DNA from: Cerioporus squamosus
Taxonomy: Eukaryota > Basidiomycota > Agaricomycetes > Polyporales > Polyporaceae
Length of the DNA stretch: 43,234 nucleotides
NCBI GenBank assembly: GCA_022592435.1
Contig: JABYQS010000251.1
Location: 1-43,234 of the forward strand
Direction: 5' to 3'
Shown: positions 33,406 to 43,234 of the stretch, in pieces
Numbering within the stretch: position 1 is the stretch's first letter
Layout: every line of letters begins with the position of its first letter
Made by a program: the position numbers and the translations under genes
The notes under the pieces: model-generated
Told to the model about the DNA's origin: nothing
Database searches by the model: none
What the model saw: the letters and a program-made list of their open reading frames with translations, nothing else

Positions 33406-34425
33406 ATGGCCACTACCTACCAGCTCCGCCCTGTCTCCGCCATGACTCGCTCCTCGTCCCCCACCGCCAGCAGCTCCACCGTCAGCGACCGCAGCCCACC
33501 ACCGCTGAATGCACATCACCCCCCGACCAAGACCATGCTGCCCCCTTCCACCACCAGCTTCTCCCCCATCCCGACCTCGGCGCGTCCCCGCCGACCGCTC
33601 TCGCCGTCCTCCCTCCGAGGTAAGTGTCCGCCACACCCACACCCACACCCTCTCTGACCCAATCTCGCAGACGTGGACATCCCCGACCCAGAGCGCGCCT
33701 TTGCCGCACGCGGCAAGTTCCCCGCGCCCCCGACCGGCCACGAGCTCATGGCCCTCTTCCCGCCCGCCGCGCCCATCATCCCCCCATGCCCGACCAGCGG
33801 CTTCTTCGAGCGCGAGGAGCGCAAGTTCTTCGCCCAGGCAGGCAAGGAGATCGTCCGCCTCCGCCTCGAGGTCGACACCCTCAGCGCACGCGGGCCTTCC
33901 CCCGGCAGCATCGGCGGTGCCACGACGAGCATGAGTATGAGCATGCCCCCGCCCCCGGTCCCGGTCCCGGGTCCCAGCTCGTCCGTGTCTCCGAGAGACC
34001 GCCATGCGCGCGCACAGTCCCTCCCGCAGTCCGGCCACCCACACGGGAACCCGCACTCGCACCTGCATCCTCATGCTCACCAGCAGCACCAGCACCAACA
34101 CCAGCACCCGCATACGGGCCCGTCACACCACGACCGGGCCCCTCCCACCAGCCACGGCGCACCCCAGGGCCCGCCGCTCACGACCTCGCCACGCACGCAC
34201 GCCCCGCCGACCTCTTTCCCGCCTCCCCCACCTCCACCGTCGACGTCGGGCCCCGCGCACCCGGGGTACCCCGTGAGCCGGCCGCCGGAGCACGAGCACG
34301 CAGGGGGCGGCGGCGAGGCGATGGTCGTGGAGGACGACGACAACGACGAGGCGTGGCGCCGGCCGACGCCGCACAATGCGCGCCGGCGGGCTGGGAAGCA
34401 TACCCGGAGGGTGATCGTGAAGTGA
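33406..34425 (+). CDS. Pro/His-rich low-complexity protein, function unknown
   Basis: Two exons, 33406-33619 and 33671-34425, joined at GTAAGT and CGCAG, give 322 residues. The ATG has a strong context (CCACCATGGCC) and sits downstream of a TATA box. Residues 1-72 are Ser/Pro/Thr-rich. The best-ordered block is about 73-135 (DIPDPERAFAARGKF, TGHELMALFPP, GFFEREERKFFAQAGKEIVR), whose last part can form an amphipathic helix. A long disordered region follows, with Met/Pro runs and a His/Gln stretch (HAHQQHQHQHQHPH). Then come a Pro run, an acidic patch (EDDDNDEAW) and a basic end (RRRAGKHTRRVIVK). No signal peptide or membrane segment is present. I do not recognise a catalogued domain. A regulatory or scaffold role is only a guess from composition. 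Confidence 0.7.
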
Positions 34426-34954
34426 GCGTGAACGTGAACCTTGACTCGCTGCCAGTGGCCCTGGGAGTGGAGGGAGATCGAGGCACGGGAGCGCGGGCGG
34501 ACGTCGGGACGGGGATGCCTATTCGACGCACAAGGAGGACGAAGATGGAGCTGCAAAGTTCAGAGTTCGACGTTTCGAAGACGACGCCACCGAAAAGGAG
34601 GGCCTGCCTGTTGCGCTGTGCTTCGGAGCGCGAGGCGCGTTCGCGTTCGCATGCGGTCTCGTCTCCGTGTTCGTGCTATGCAGCGACATCGACGGCGAAC
34701 GAACCACGAGCGATTCTCTTGGGCCCCCTTAACTCCCCCACTCCTCTCCGCTACTCTTCCGAGTGCTGTCCCTCATGCCTTGGCCTTGGCCTCCTCCGAT
34801 TCTGCCTGCGAGTTTGACTCCGTGACTGCATTACTGCATGACTCCTCGATATCTGGATAGCCGCGTGGATCCGCGCACCTCGAAGTACCTGTACGGCTCG
34901 AGTCCCGTAATGCCCCCGCAACTCGCACCTTCAAGCTTCCACCTTCCGACCGTC

Positions 34955-34978
34955 GTATATCCGTATATCCGTATATCC
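34955..34978. repeat. GTATATCC triplicate
   Basis: Three head-to-tail copies of GTATATCC. Confidence 0.88.
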
Positions 34979-36028
34979 TTCTGTCCGCCCACGATATCTT
35001 CCGACGCCGAGTACTTACTGCCTCTCCGTACGCGTTCCGACGCCCTCGGGGCGGCGATTTCGAGCTTCGCACGAACCGCCTGCGATGATGCCTTTGCTAT
35101 TGCAACGTTATCGAGTTGACGCGATGATTTCTGACTCCACCCTGCCTGCCAGGTGCTGGCATGCATATGTCCTTGCCGCTGGTCCGTTGCCACCCACCGT
35201 ATAGATGCGCCTGCCCTGCCAGTGTCCAGATCCAGATCCTGTACTGTTAGTCTCCTGTATGCATACCTGTACTTACGTGATGTTCTGCCTAATGAGCTCG
35301 AGCACGAATGTGACGACGACGATGATGACGCTTGCAATGAAGTTTGGAGACGATCGATGATCTCGTTCGTCCGATTGGGTGTCTTGCTTCAATATGTCCT
35401 GCGTGTCGACTCAGGGCCGTGGCGTCACGGTGAGCTGTGTGTGCACTTGCGGAAGTCGTACTTGGCCATCGGCGATTCGGAAGTCTGAGCATCCGAGCCG
35501 CGGCCACGTTCTTCATGTATGGCATCCCATTCGTGCGAAGCATCATACTTACATAGATCGTATATGCACTGGCAGCTCTATGTAGTTCAGACGGCATCGA
35601 TCCAGCCATGCATACAAGGCTACATACATACATGTGTAGCTCAGACAGGTCTTCCGACGCCGCGGCCGCGGGACCGCGTCGCATCCATACATGTCACCTT
35701 CCGGCTGCGCACAGTCAATCGTATTGACACCGTCGTGGTGATGCCTTCCACTCCCAGTTCATCCCGGACGATTTCATGGTGGGTGCATGACATGTACGCA
35801 GTATGCAACCGCACGGTCACGATGCCACTCATACCAGTAAGTACCAAGTCATGTCTATCCGTGCTCCGGGCCCGCGGCACCGTAGTCAAGCATATGCCTG
35901 TGGCCTGCGCCCGCACTCTTCATGAGTTTATTGTCATCATTCAAATAATATGATCTGCGCGTCGTGCCAATATTACTGTGCGGTGGTGATTGGCGGACCG
36001 TGACCGCGGTGACCGTGGTTTAGAGCTC

Positions 36029-36077
36029 TGGGTGCTGCTGGGTGCTGGGTGCTGGGTGCTGAGTATTGAGTATTGAG
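36029..36077. repeat. GGTGCTG and GAGTATT slipped repeats
   Basis: Four to five GGTGCTG-like units run into two GAGTATT units, showing stepwise slippage with drift from one unit to the next. Confidence 0.8.
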
Positions 36078-36089
36078 TTTCGGTCCCTG

Positions 36090-36107
36090 CACGCACGCAC
36101 GCACGCA
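36090..36107. repeat. (ACGC)n microsatellite
   Basis: About four ACGC units. Confidence 0.85.
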
Positions 36108-37547
36108 GCCGCGATCGAGTGCCAGTACTGGTGCCAGTCAGAGTGCCAGCAGCAAGCTGAAAGCCTGCAGTATGTGCACCGAGCACTGTGCATTCGAGTT
36201 TCGCCGGCGGATCACCCAGCAGTGCATCTCCGCGCTCTCGCAGTGACTTCGGACATACGCATAGTAGGGACGGTGCTGTATATCAGCCGTGCATGACGAC
36301 AGACTCGGACACAGGCACAGACACGAGCGGAATGGCCTCCACGACCACGACCACGACCACTGCACGACCGCACCGCGCGTATGGGGCAGGCCCATGTTCT
36401 TCGATCCGAGTCCTCAGAGTCTGAGAGCATGGCGATTGCGGCTGCGCCGATCCCGTGCGATCTGCAGCATGCACAACGCTCCCGGGCCCGAGCCCCGAGT
36501 CGCAGATCAGCGTGTCGATACCTCCCGGAATCCGAATCGTCATTATTCTCACCTCAGTTGGCGGGAGTGACACAGGACCGTGAGCGTAGAAACATCGAGC
36601 AGGGAGAGGACGATTCGGATCTGCACCGCGCATCCGGATCCCGCATCGCATCAGGCAATTGGCAGGATGGGGCCGCGCCTCGTGTGGGACGTCTGCGCGT
36701 GCAAGGAGCCGAACCTTGACGACGAGCACTGGCAGTACTGCACGTAGGAGCAGAAGCGCTGCGCTGCGTTGAATCCGATCATTGCAAGCGCACGGCGATC
36801 GAATGGACGTCAGGACGTCAGCGGGGGCAGAAGGTGGGCCCAGGCTGAAGCTTGTCGAGCCGGATTCTCGGGGCCTGCCAGCCAGTACTAGTGTCACAGC
36901 CAGAGGGTGAGAGGGCGACGCAGTTCTCGAAACCGCGGGCTGGGCTGGGAGACAGGCGGGCGGGCGGGAGGAGTGTGTAGACGGCGGACGCGGCGTGTCG
37001 ACTCTCGAGGGCCCTCGAGCGAGTGGGTTCAGGGCTGGGAGGGTGCGGTTGCGACGCGTCCTGCTTTGGTGCGCGAGCCCAAGATGCCGTGCGACGTTAC
37101 AGACCAGAGACGAAGAGACGAAGAGAACACAAAGACGAAGCCTCCTTGCGAGACGCACCATTGACAGGCACCAGCCGGAACACCCGACAGCCGGACAATT
37201 CGAGGGGGGCACCTCAGAAATTCCAGGGTCAGCCCCGGAGCCCCGCGAGTTCGCCAAGCCGCCGCCCGTGGTCCGTGGACGAGCGCAGTGCAGACTCCGA
37301 CTGGGTTCGCGGGAAGTAGCGAGGGGAAGTAGCGAGGAGGACCGGCGCACTGGCAAGTACTGGCAGGGGCGTAGGCGAGGATTTCGCGCGAGGGTATACG
37401 CTTTAGGGTTCCGAGGTCCAGACTCCAGATTTCAGCACCCAGCGTTCCAGCGTGCGCTTTGCTCCTTCTGTCGATCGTATTTGCGTGCGAAGGGAGGGGG
37501 CGAGGACTTGAACAGGGTCCCATGATTTGCCTCGCGACCCGGGAGTT

Positions 37548-37583
37548 GTCGATGGTCGATTGTCAATTGTCGATTGTCAATTG
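37548..37583. repeat. GTCGATTGTCAATT tandem repeat
   Basis: Two copies of a 14-bp unit made from GTCGATT and GTCAATT halves, preceded by a diverged half unit. CAATTG palindromes recur inside. Confidence 0.8.
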
Positions 37584-40500
37584 AGCTGTGGGGGGCGCTC
37601 GATCGTCCAGGCACGGTCCACGGTGCCTATACAGTGCGAATGACGAGCGAGAAGCGGGGAATTGGGAATATTCACATGGGGCTGAGCGTCGGTGTCGCCA
37701 GTACTGGTGTTGTCGTCTCCGTGTTCTGGCCACGGCGAACCCCCCAGGCTTGCATGATTCGGGTGAACACTGACAGCGTGTTCCAGGGTTATGGCGCGAG
37801 CTATAGACAGCTGGCCGGGTGCGTGTGCGGAGATTCCATGGCATAATCCTGTGGCTGACGAGGACATAGTTAGTCAACGGTATCTTTCATCGAGCCTGCA
37901 AGAAGAAGATGACGCACTACTCACCAGTCACGAAAGGTACACGATGTGTGATACCGCCGAGACGAGTACGAGGGCGTTCCCACTGAGCCCGCACCCATCT
38001 CCCATGGCCCCCTGCTGCACCGTGCACGGCTCCGAGACCCGTAGCGTGCAGCATGCTTCGGGTGGACGTGTCCCGCGCTTCTGGCACGTATGTGTGTAGT
38101 CGCGGTGTGCCCGATGGAGGTACAAACTCCTAGAGGCTTCTCTGTCGAGAGCTTAAGGCTTGAGCGGAGTTTTCAGCATGGCATCCAGCACCGTGACGAA
38201 GGCGCACTCGAACCTTGAACAGTGAACGTTCAAAGGAGACTGGTGGACGGCCAACTGCGAACCTTTTTGGACTTTGAACCTTTGAACTCTAGGCGGCGGC
38301 GACAGCACACTACTGGCAGGCTATCCCATACGGAGCTGAGCGGGCAGACTCGGAGACGCAGACGCAGACACGCACACGTAAAACGTACGTGCCCCAGACC
38401 ATCAGGCCTTTAGAGGCCTGAGGCCTGAGGCACGGCCCAGAGCTCGAGGAGTGGGAGCAATGCGGGCGACCAGTGCGAGCGAGTCGACGAAGGATGTGCG
38501 TACTGACGCGGAACCTCGGGATCTGTGCACTGTGAGGCGTGAGCGGTGATTCTGAGTCAGGAATTAGTCTGTGAACTGTGAACTGCGCGTTTTTTGCCGA
38601 GGTAGACTGACCCGGGGGAGCGGAGCCTTTGCACCGTGCGCGGCACGCCGGGGACCTGGCTGGTGGCTACGTAGGACCTAGCCTGGATAGTGCTCGGTTG
38701 GCGATAGCAGTATAGCGGATGATAAGTACGTCTGACGCCTCGGGGATACTCGTACTCACTTCGGAGTACCGAGTCGCTATCGCGGTGAGCAGGAAGTGCG
38801 ACCGGCAGGCCACCCACTCCCAGTCAGTACTGCCTGTTCACGTTCAGCCAGCCCGTCGCGCGATCGTCCGCGGAAGCGGGCTAACGCAGCCCCACTGCAC
38901 AGGCTGAGGCAGCCCCAAGTCGCCGATCAAGTTCTTCTTGCGCCTTCGGTATTCGGCATCCAATGAGTATTCAAAGGCGAAGGCGAAGGCGAGAGAAGAT
39001 GCCTGTGATCGAGCAGAAGGTCCTCCCTAGCAGCGCTCGAAGAGAGCTTCAATGGCATCGAGGAAAGAGCCATTGCATAGGGCAGGGGAGTTGCCCCTTG
39101 CGCGCTGGGTCGGGGTTCGCGTCAGTTATCCTTGGAACGCGGGGAAATTTCAAGGACTACCTAGTCGGGGCTTCCCATGCATGCGTGTGACGGCGACGGG
39201 GCAGGGACGCTGCCAATTGCGTCCTCGAGCTGGGAGCGCGGGATGGTGGTTACTCGGCAGCGCATTTGAGCGAGCGAGTGCCTGGCTCGGGCGTGGTCGA
39301 AGGCCGGCGGGCAGGGGAGTCCGTGCGGCGTTCGGCGGTCGCAGAGCCAGCACTTCGACAATTCGGAAACTCATTCGAGCAGCTCAGGGAATCGGGAAGA
39401 CGGGTCGACCTCGAGGCACCGCGAGCCCGCACCGTGTGCTCGTTCGAAGACGCGGGATGCCATACATAGCAGAGTTGACGCCGACGTTGGGACCTATCTC
39501 GCGCATGGCCCCTGGCGAAGCGAACTCTGGAGGTGTTTGTGCGACCCAGAAAGCAACTTAGCTGCATTCCGACGGCGTCCGGCTCGGCGTGCACGCACGC
39601 TGCGAGGTGCAAGCTGGCCATGGCGGAGTGAGCGACGTCTTCGGCGTCGCGATGTGCAGGCGTGCGGCGCTCCGAGGCATCGCGAAGTCCAGAATCGGAT
39701 GAACATGCGCAGTGAATGACTGGCTTGCGGACTGCACACTGCGCAACAGTGGCAGAAGCAGGCGATCGATGGCAGCGCCCTAGCTCATCCGGCAACTTGT
39801 CCCATGGCCTGCAGGAGCCACCGGTCCGAGTCGCGACTCGCCCTCCCTGCGCCCGGCTTCCTGTCCTTCTCTGCTTCTCGATCGGGAATCGGGGTTTCCG
39901 TGCGTGGGTGCAGGGGCAGCCTAATGCGACGTCATCACGCCATCTGCGCGCGATCCCGTCGGGAAGGAAGGCCGCAGCCGCAGCCTGGCGACTCGCGAGC
40001 TTTCTGTACATACAGTCGCGCAGCTGCTCGAAGCGGACGGTAGAAGTCGAAGATGGGGATTCGAAGCCGAACCGACGCGCAGGGAGAACACATACATAGG
40101 AGAGCGGGGCCTGCAGCTGCAGCAGGTGGCGAGCGAAGTGCGTCGCGCGCCCGCTTCCGATCGAGAAGAGGCGCAGCGGTCGGCGTTGTGCGCGACGGGA
40201 AGCCCGTGCCACTGCCTGCCATTGCATATATTCGCGAATCACCTGCAGTCAGCTGGCAACGCGCAGGCAACGCTGCAGCGGCTGCTTCCCGGCCTTCGAC
40301 GTCTTCGGTCTTCGCGGGCTTCCAAGTTCGAAGTTCGATGCGTCGCGAGTCTGCCCGACGCAAGGTGCAACGGCCGCCGCCTCCTGTCCGCCGACGCCAC
40401 GGTGTCTCTGCGGCGGTGTGCCATGATGGTTCTGTAAGTATTGAAGGGATGGAAGTCGGGGAGATGCCGTGGAGAATCGCCCTCCTTCCATAATCTTCGG

Positions 40501-43234
40501 TGCGCCACATCCTGGTCCTGACGGTGCCTGCCAGGGTCAGCGCGTTGTGAGGGCCATGGCTGTACTTGCGTACGTCGGTGAACATGACGCGGGGGAGAAG
40601 CACCCTCGCGTCGATGCGTTGCCGACCTCTGGGCGAGTATATCGGGGAGAGGCGACCACCGCAACTCGACGGGCTTGAACGTCACGCGTCACCGCACACA
40701 CTGCACTCCGAATGGCCGACGCCCGACAGTGCAGAAACTGTCACGCCATCACTTCTTCGGCACCCGCCTCCACGACCGAGAAATACCTGTATGGGCACGA
40801 TCACGAGCACCTCTTGCATACATACGCTCTGCTTCTTCGGCCGCTGCAAAGCTGGGCGGGGTCTGGGGCCGGTGACCCTGAGGGGGTTACGCGCGGCCCT
40901 CCTCGCTTCCGGAGAACCGTGGCACGCTGTCCGATCGTTGGCAGGCGGCAGGCCTCTGTTGGATGCGAAGCGGCGGTCAGTTTGGATGCCGAGGAGTGCC
41001 ACAACGGACACACAATTTCGTGGGTGGCGTTGACGTCGGTGGCAGGCCGGGGAACTGGTGGCGCAGGATAACAGGATGCCACTTTCGTTCGGAGGGCTTC
41101 TGCGTGCGGTGGGGGGTGGATGTATGCGCCCGCGGCCCGCCGGTGGTCTGTGTGGTCGAGGTTGTTTAGCAGCACGGTCGCGATCGGGTCTGCTTACTTA
41201 CTTGAGATGTGCACACGTACGGCTAGCGGATGCGCAGCGTCCGAGAACGGCAACGGACACACACCTCGAGGGATCGAACCGCGATGCCTGCAAATTGACA
41301 TGCTTTGTACGCGTCGTCGAGGCCGCCAGATCGAAGACGCGTGCGTGCATGGCCCAGACGGCGACAGCTTCGCTGGCACACTTGCTCGCGAACGTTCTCC
41401 GCGGAAGTTCGGCCGGCATCCTGCTCGCTGCCGGGGAGAAGGGTGGCCGGATACCTCGCAAGCGAGGCTCTGGCTGACGTCGGCGTCGGCGTCGTGTAAG
41501 GTCTTCTCCAGCTGCCAAAATGCGGCACGGGCGACTGGGCGCGAGCGTGTGCGTTCCCTGCCTGATGATATGCGAGCTTGAAGTTGCAGTTCGCCGGTGG
41601 TTTTATACGAGTTCTTGCCAGGTAATGGATGTCTGCACTCTGCGGGTTGAGGCTGGTGAGGATGTGAACCCGAGCTCCGAGAGTTGCGAGACGACGGACA
41701 GGTGGATAGTCGATAAGGCAGTGGGCTGTGGAACTAGTCCATAGTGCCGTCGCACGAAGGACCGGGTATTCATAAACACCCGTATACTCACCAGCGTACC
41801 TTCGAACTAGAACCCTCGGTGCGAGGAACTCGACTCGTGTCCGTGCTCGACGTACTATGGTAACTTCACGGCCAAGGAAGGCCGCCCAGGGTTTCCTAGA
41901 CAGCGCAAGTCAGCTCCTTCGGCAACTCCGCGAGAGACTGAGTAATTCTAATTTCTTACTGACCGCACGTGGGTGGCCAAGTCAAGTGTTCGACTCCTGC
42001 TGGCGGCGGTGTGTGCTCTACGCGGGCAATCGAGAGAATCCGCTGCGTCTGCCCTGAAGAGTGCGAATGCGACCGGAGCACGCAGCGTGGCTGAGGATGG
42101 GACCGCTGGCGCAATGGTGTCGCCGGGCTGGCCATTGCCACGACCAGTCCGCCCTGTGTATCTCCTAACCCCTGTGAGTCTGTAGCTGTTCACTGGGTCC
42201 GTGGCCAGAGACTGATCCGTTGCAAGTGAGGGTACGGTGAGATCCAGGGATAGAGATAGCGAAGAGTGCACGGTTCCCCGGAGGTCAGTGTCCTGAGTCG
42301 ACGCCCGAGGTCGTGGTGCTCCCCATCACGGTTCCAAGTATCCCAGTGGGCGGCAGCGCGGTGCTGTGTGCCAGTGCATCCCAGTGCAAAACACGACCGC
42401 AAGCGCGAGCGTAAGCAGCGCTGCTGGCTGGCGAGGAGAGGCGGCGCGAGTGTTGGATGTTGAACGTTGGACGTTGAGGCTTGGAGCCTCCACCCGATCC
42501 AGCGATGGCGGGCACGACTGCGACTGCGACTCGCCGCGGCACGGGCGGGCATGGGTGACGAGTTCGAACGGCGTGAGCCTGTCCTCTTCCGAATCGACAA
42601 TGCTGGCGCAACTGGACGTGCAATGCGTGATTGGGGATTTAGAGCCACTCAGAGCCAGGGCCCGGCGCTGATATGCTGGCAGTGGTCGACACGAGGAGAG
42701 TCGCGGGAGATGCGGGGGGACCGGCTGAGCATGCGAGAGGAGCAGATTGGCGGACTGGTTATAGGCAACAGGAGGGACTGCCCGGGCATCCCGCCAGGGT
42801 GGACGCTCACTGCTCTTATTGCATCATCTCCTACTGCGACCAGCTCCTACGACCGACCTATATTATTGAGCAGTTGTGAGGTTTCCGGTCAGGTTGCAAA
42901 AACTGACCTAAATATACGTTCCGCTGTAGCTGTAACATCTTGTATCCGCGATACATATGCATTGCGAGCAACCATGCGCCGATCTCGTGACCCGCCCGCT
43001 TGTGCACGGCGACGACAATTGCATGCTTACCTGCGCAAGAAGAACGTGCTGGGCCGAGCCCAGCGAGACCGAATGCACTCTGCAGATCGCACTCAGGCCC
43101 TGCGTGTTCGACAAGAGCGGGCCGCCCGAAGCGTTGCCAGCCACTCGAGCCCGGCGCCCACCTCATCTGCTGGCTGACGGTAGAGTGTAGGCAGTCGTGA
43201 ACTCGAAGACGAGGGAGTTAGGTGCGCTATTGCT

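Larger units (their letters stand above)
34426..43234. other. 8.8-kb stretch without a supportable gene
   Basis: Open frames of up to 357 residues occur (minus, 37356-36283; minus, 40242-39250), but they read as Arg/Ser/Ala/Pro mixtures with competing frames on the other strand and no motif I know. The DNA is rich in short slipped repeats: GTATATCC x3, GGTGCTG-like units, an ACGC tract and a GTCGATT/GTCAATT block. Palindromic AGTACT sites are also frequent. The right edge may hold part of a gene that continues outside the window. Confidence 0.45.

Noticed and set aside
33309..33623. Upstream ATG in another frame before the Pro/His-rich gene
   Set aside because: It lies before the TATA box and its frame does not continue into the conserved second exon.
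36283..37356. 357-residue minus-strand frame
   Set aside because: Composition is Arg/Ser/Pro/Ala-rich with no motif, overlapped by other long frames; consistent with stop-poor GC-rich DNA.
39250..40603. Overlapping minus frames of 330 and 222 residues
   Set aside because: They use different frames over the same DNA, neither shows a family motif, and a plus frame also overlaps.
41265..41285. Second tRNA B-box-like element (minus strand)
   Set aside because: A partial T-arm can be drawn but there is no A box, anticodon arm or acceptor stem.

Overview
The window looks like nuclear DNA of a basidiomycete fungus, probably an Agaricomycete of the polypore type. It is GC-rich, genes are split by many 45-75 bp GT-AG introns, and conserved genes (the ASF1 histone chaperone, an MPP6-like exosome cofactor, a DHHC palmitoyltransferase) sit next to Tad-like LINE sequence and a large DNA transposon. 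No CRISPR array, rRNA or convincing tRNA was seen.

Layout. 1-1182: no recognised gene. 1197-9454: a 5'-truncated LINE with a 14-bp target-site duplication. It is split by a 6.8-kb DNA transposon (1709-8533) flanked by an 8-bp duplication (CACGTCCC). 9469-18796: the host gene block, holding a DHHC palmitoyltransferase (+, 10770-12817), a coiled-coil protein (-, 14576-15106), a tentative tiny two-exon ORF (+, 15553-15702), asf1 (-, 16532-17285) and an mpp6-like gene (+, 17596-18796). The last two share a 310-bp divergent promoter with two ACGCGT boxes. 18797-33325: about 14.5 kb with no gene I can support. 33406-34425: a two-exon gene for a Pro/His-rich protein behind a TATA box. 34426-43234: gene-free as far as I can see, rich in short slipped repeats.

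The main discovery is the nested transposon. Splicing nine exons by canonical sites gives one uninterrupted frame of 1868 codons. It joins an N-terminal Ulp1/SENP-type (C48) cysteine protease with a visible His-Asp-Gln-Cys set, an acidic linker, a degenerate zinc-finger segment, a CxxC segment, and a C-terminal RNase H-like transposase core resembling P-element/THAP9 transposases (D1007 or D1008, D1171 and E1348 as candidate catalytic residues). The ends carry 34-bp imperfect inverted repeats and clustered GTCCGGAC motifs. Removing the element plus one duplication copy restores the LINE reading frame exactly, which fixes its borders to the base. The frame, splice sites, ends and duplications all look intact, so the insertion is probably recent and possibly autonomous.

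Splice models come from reading GT-AG sites and frame continuity. Family assignments come from motif recognition, with no database search.
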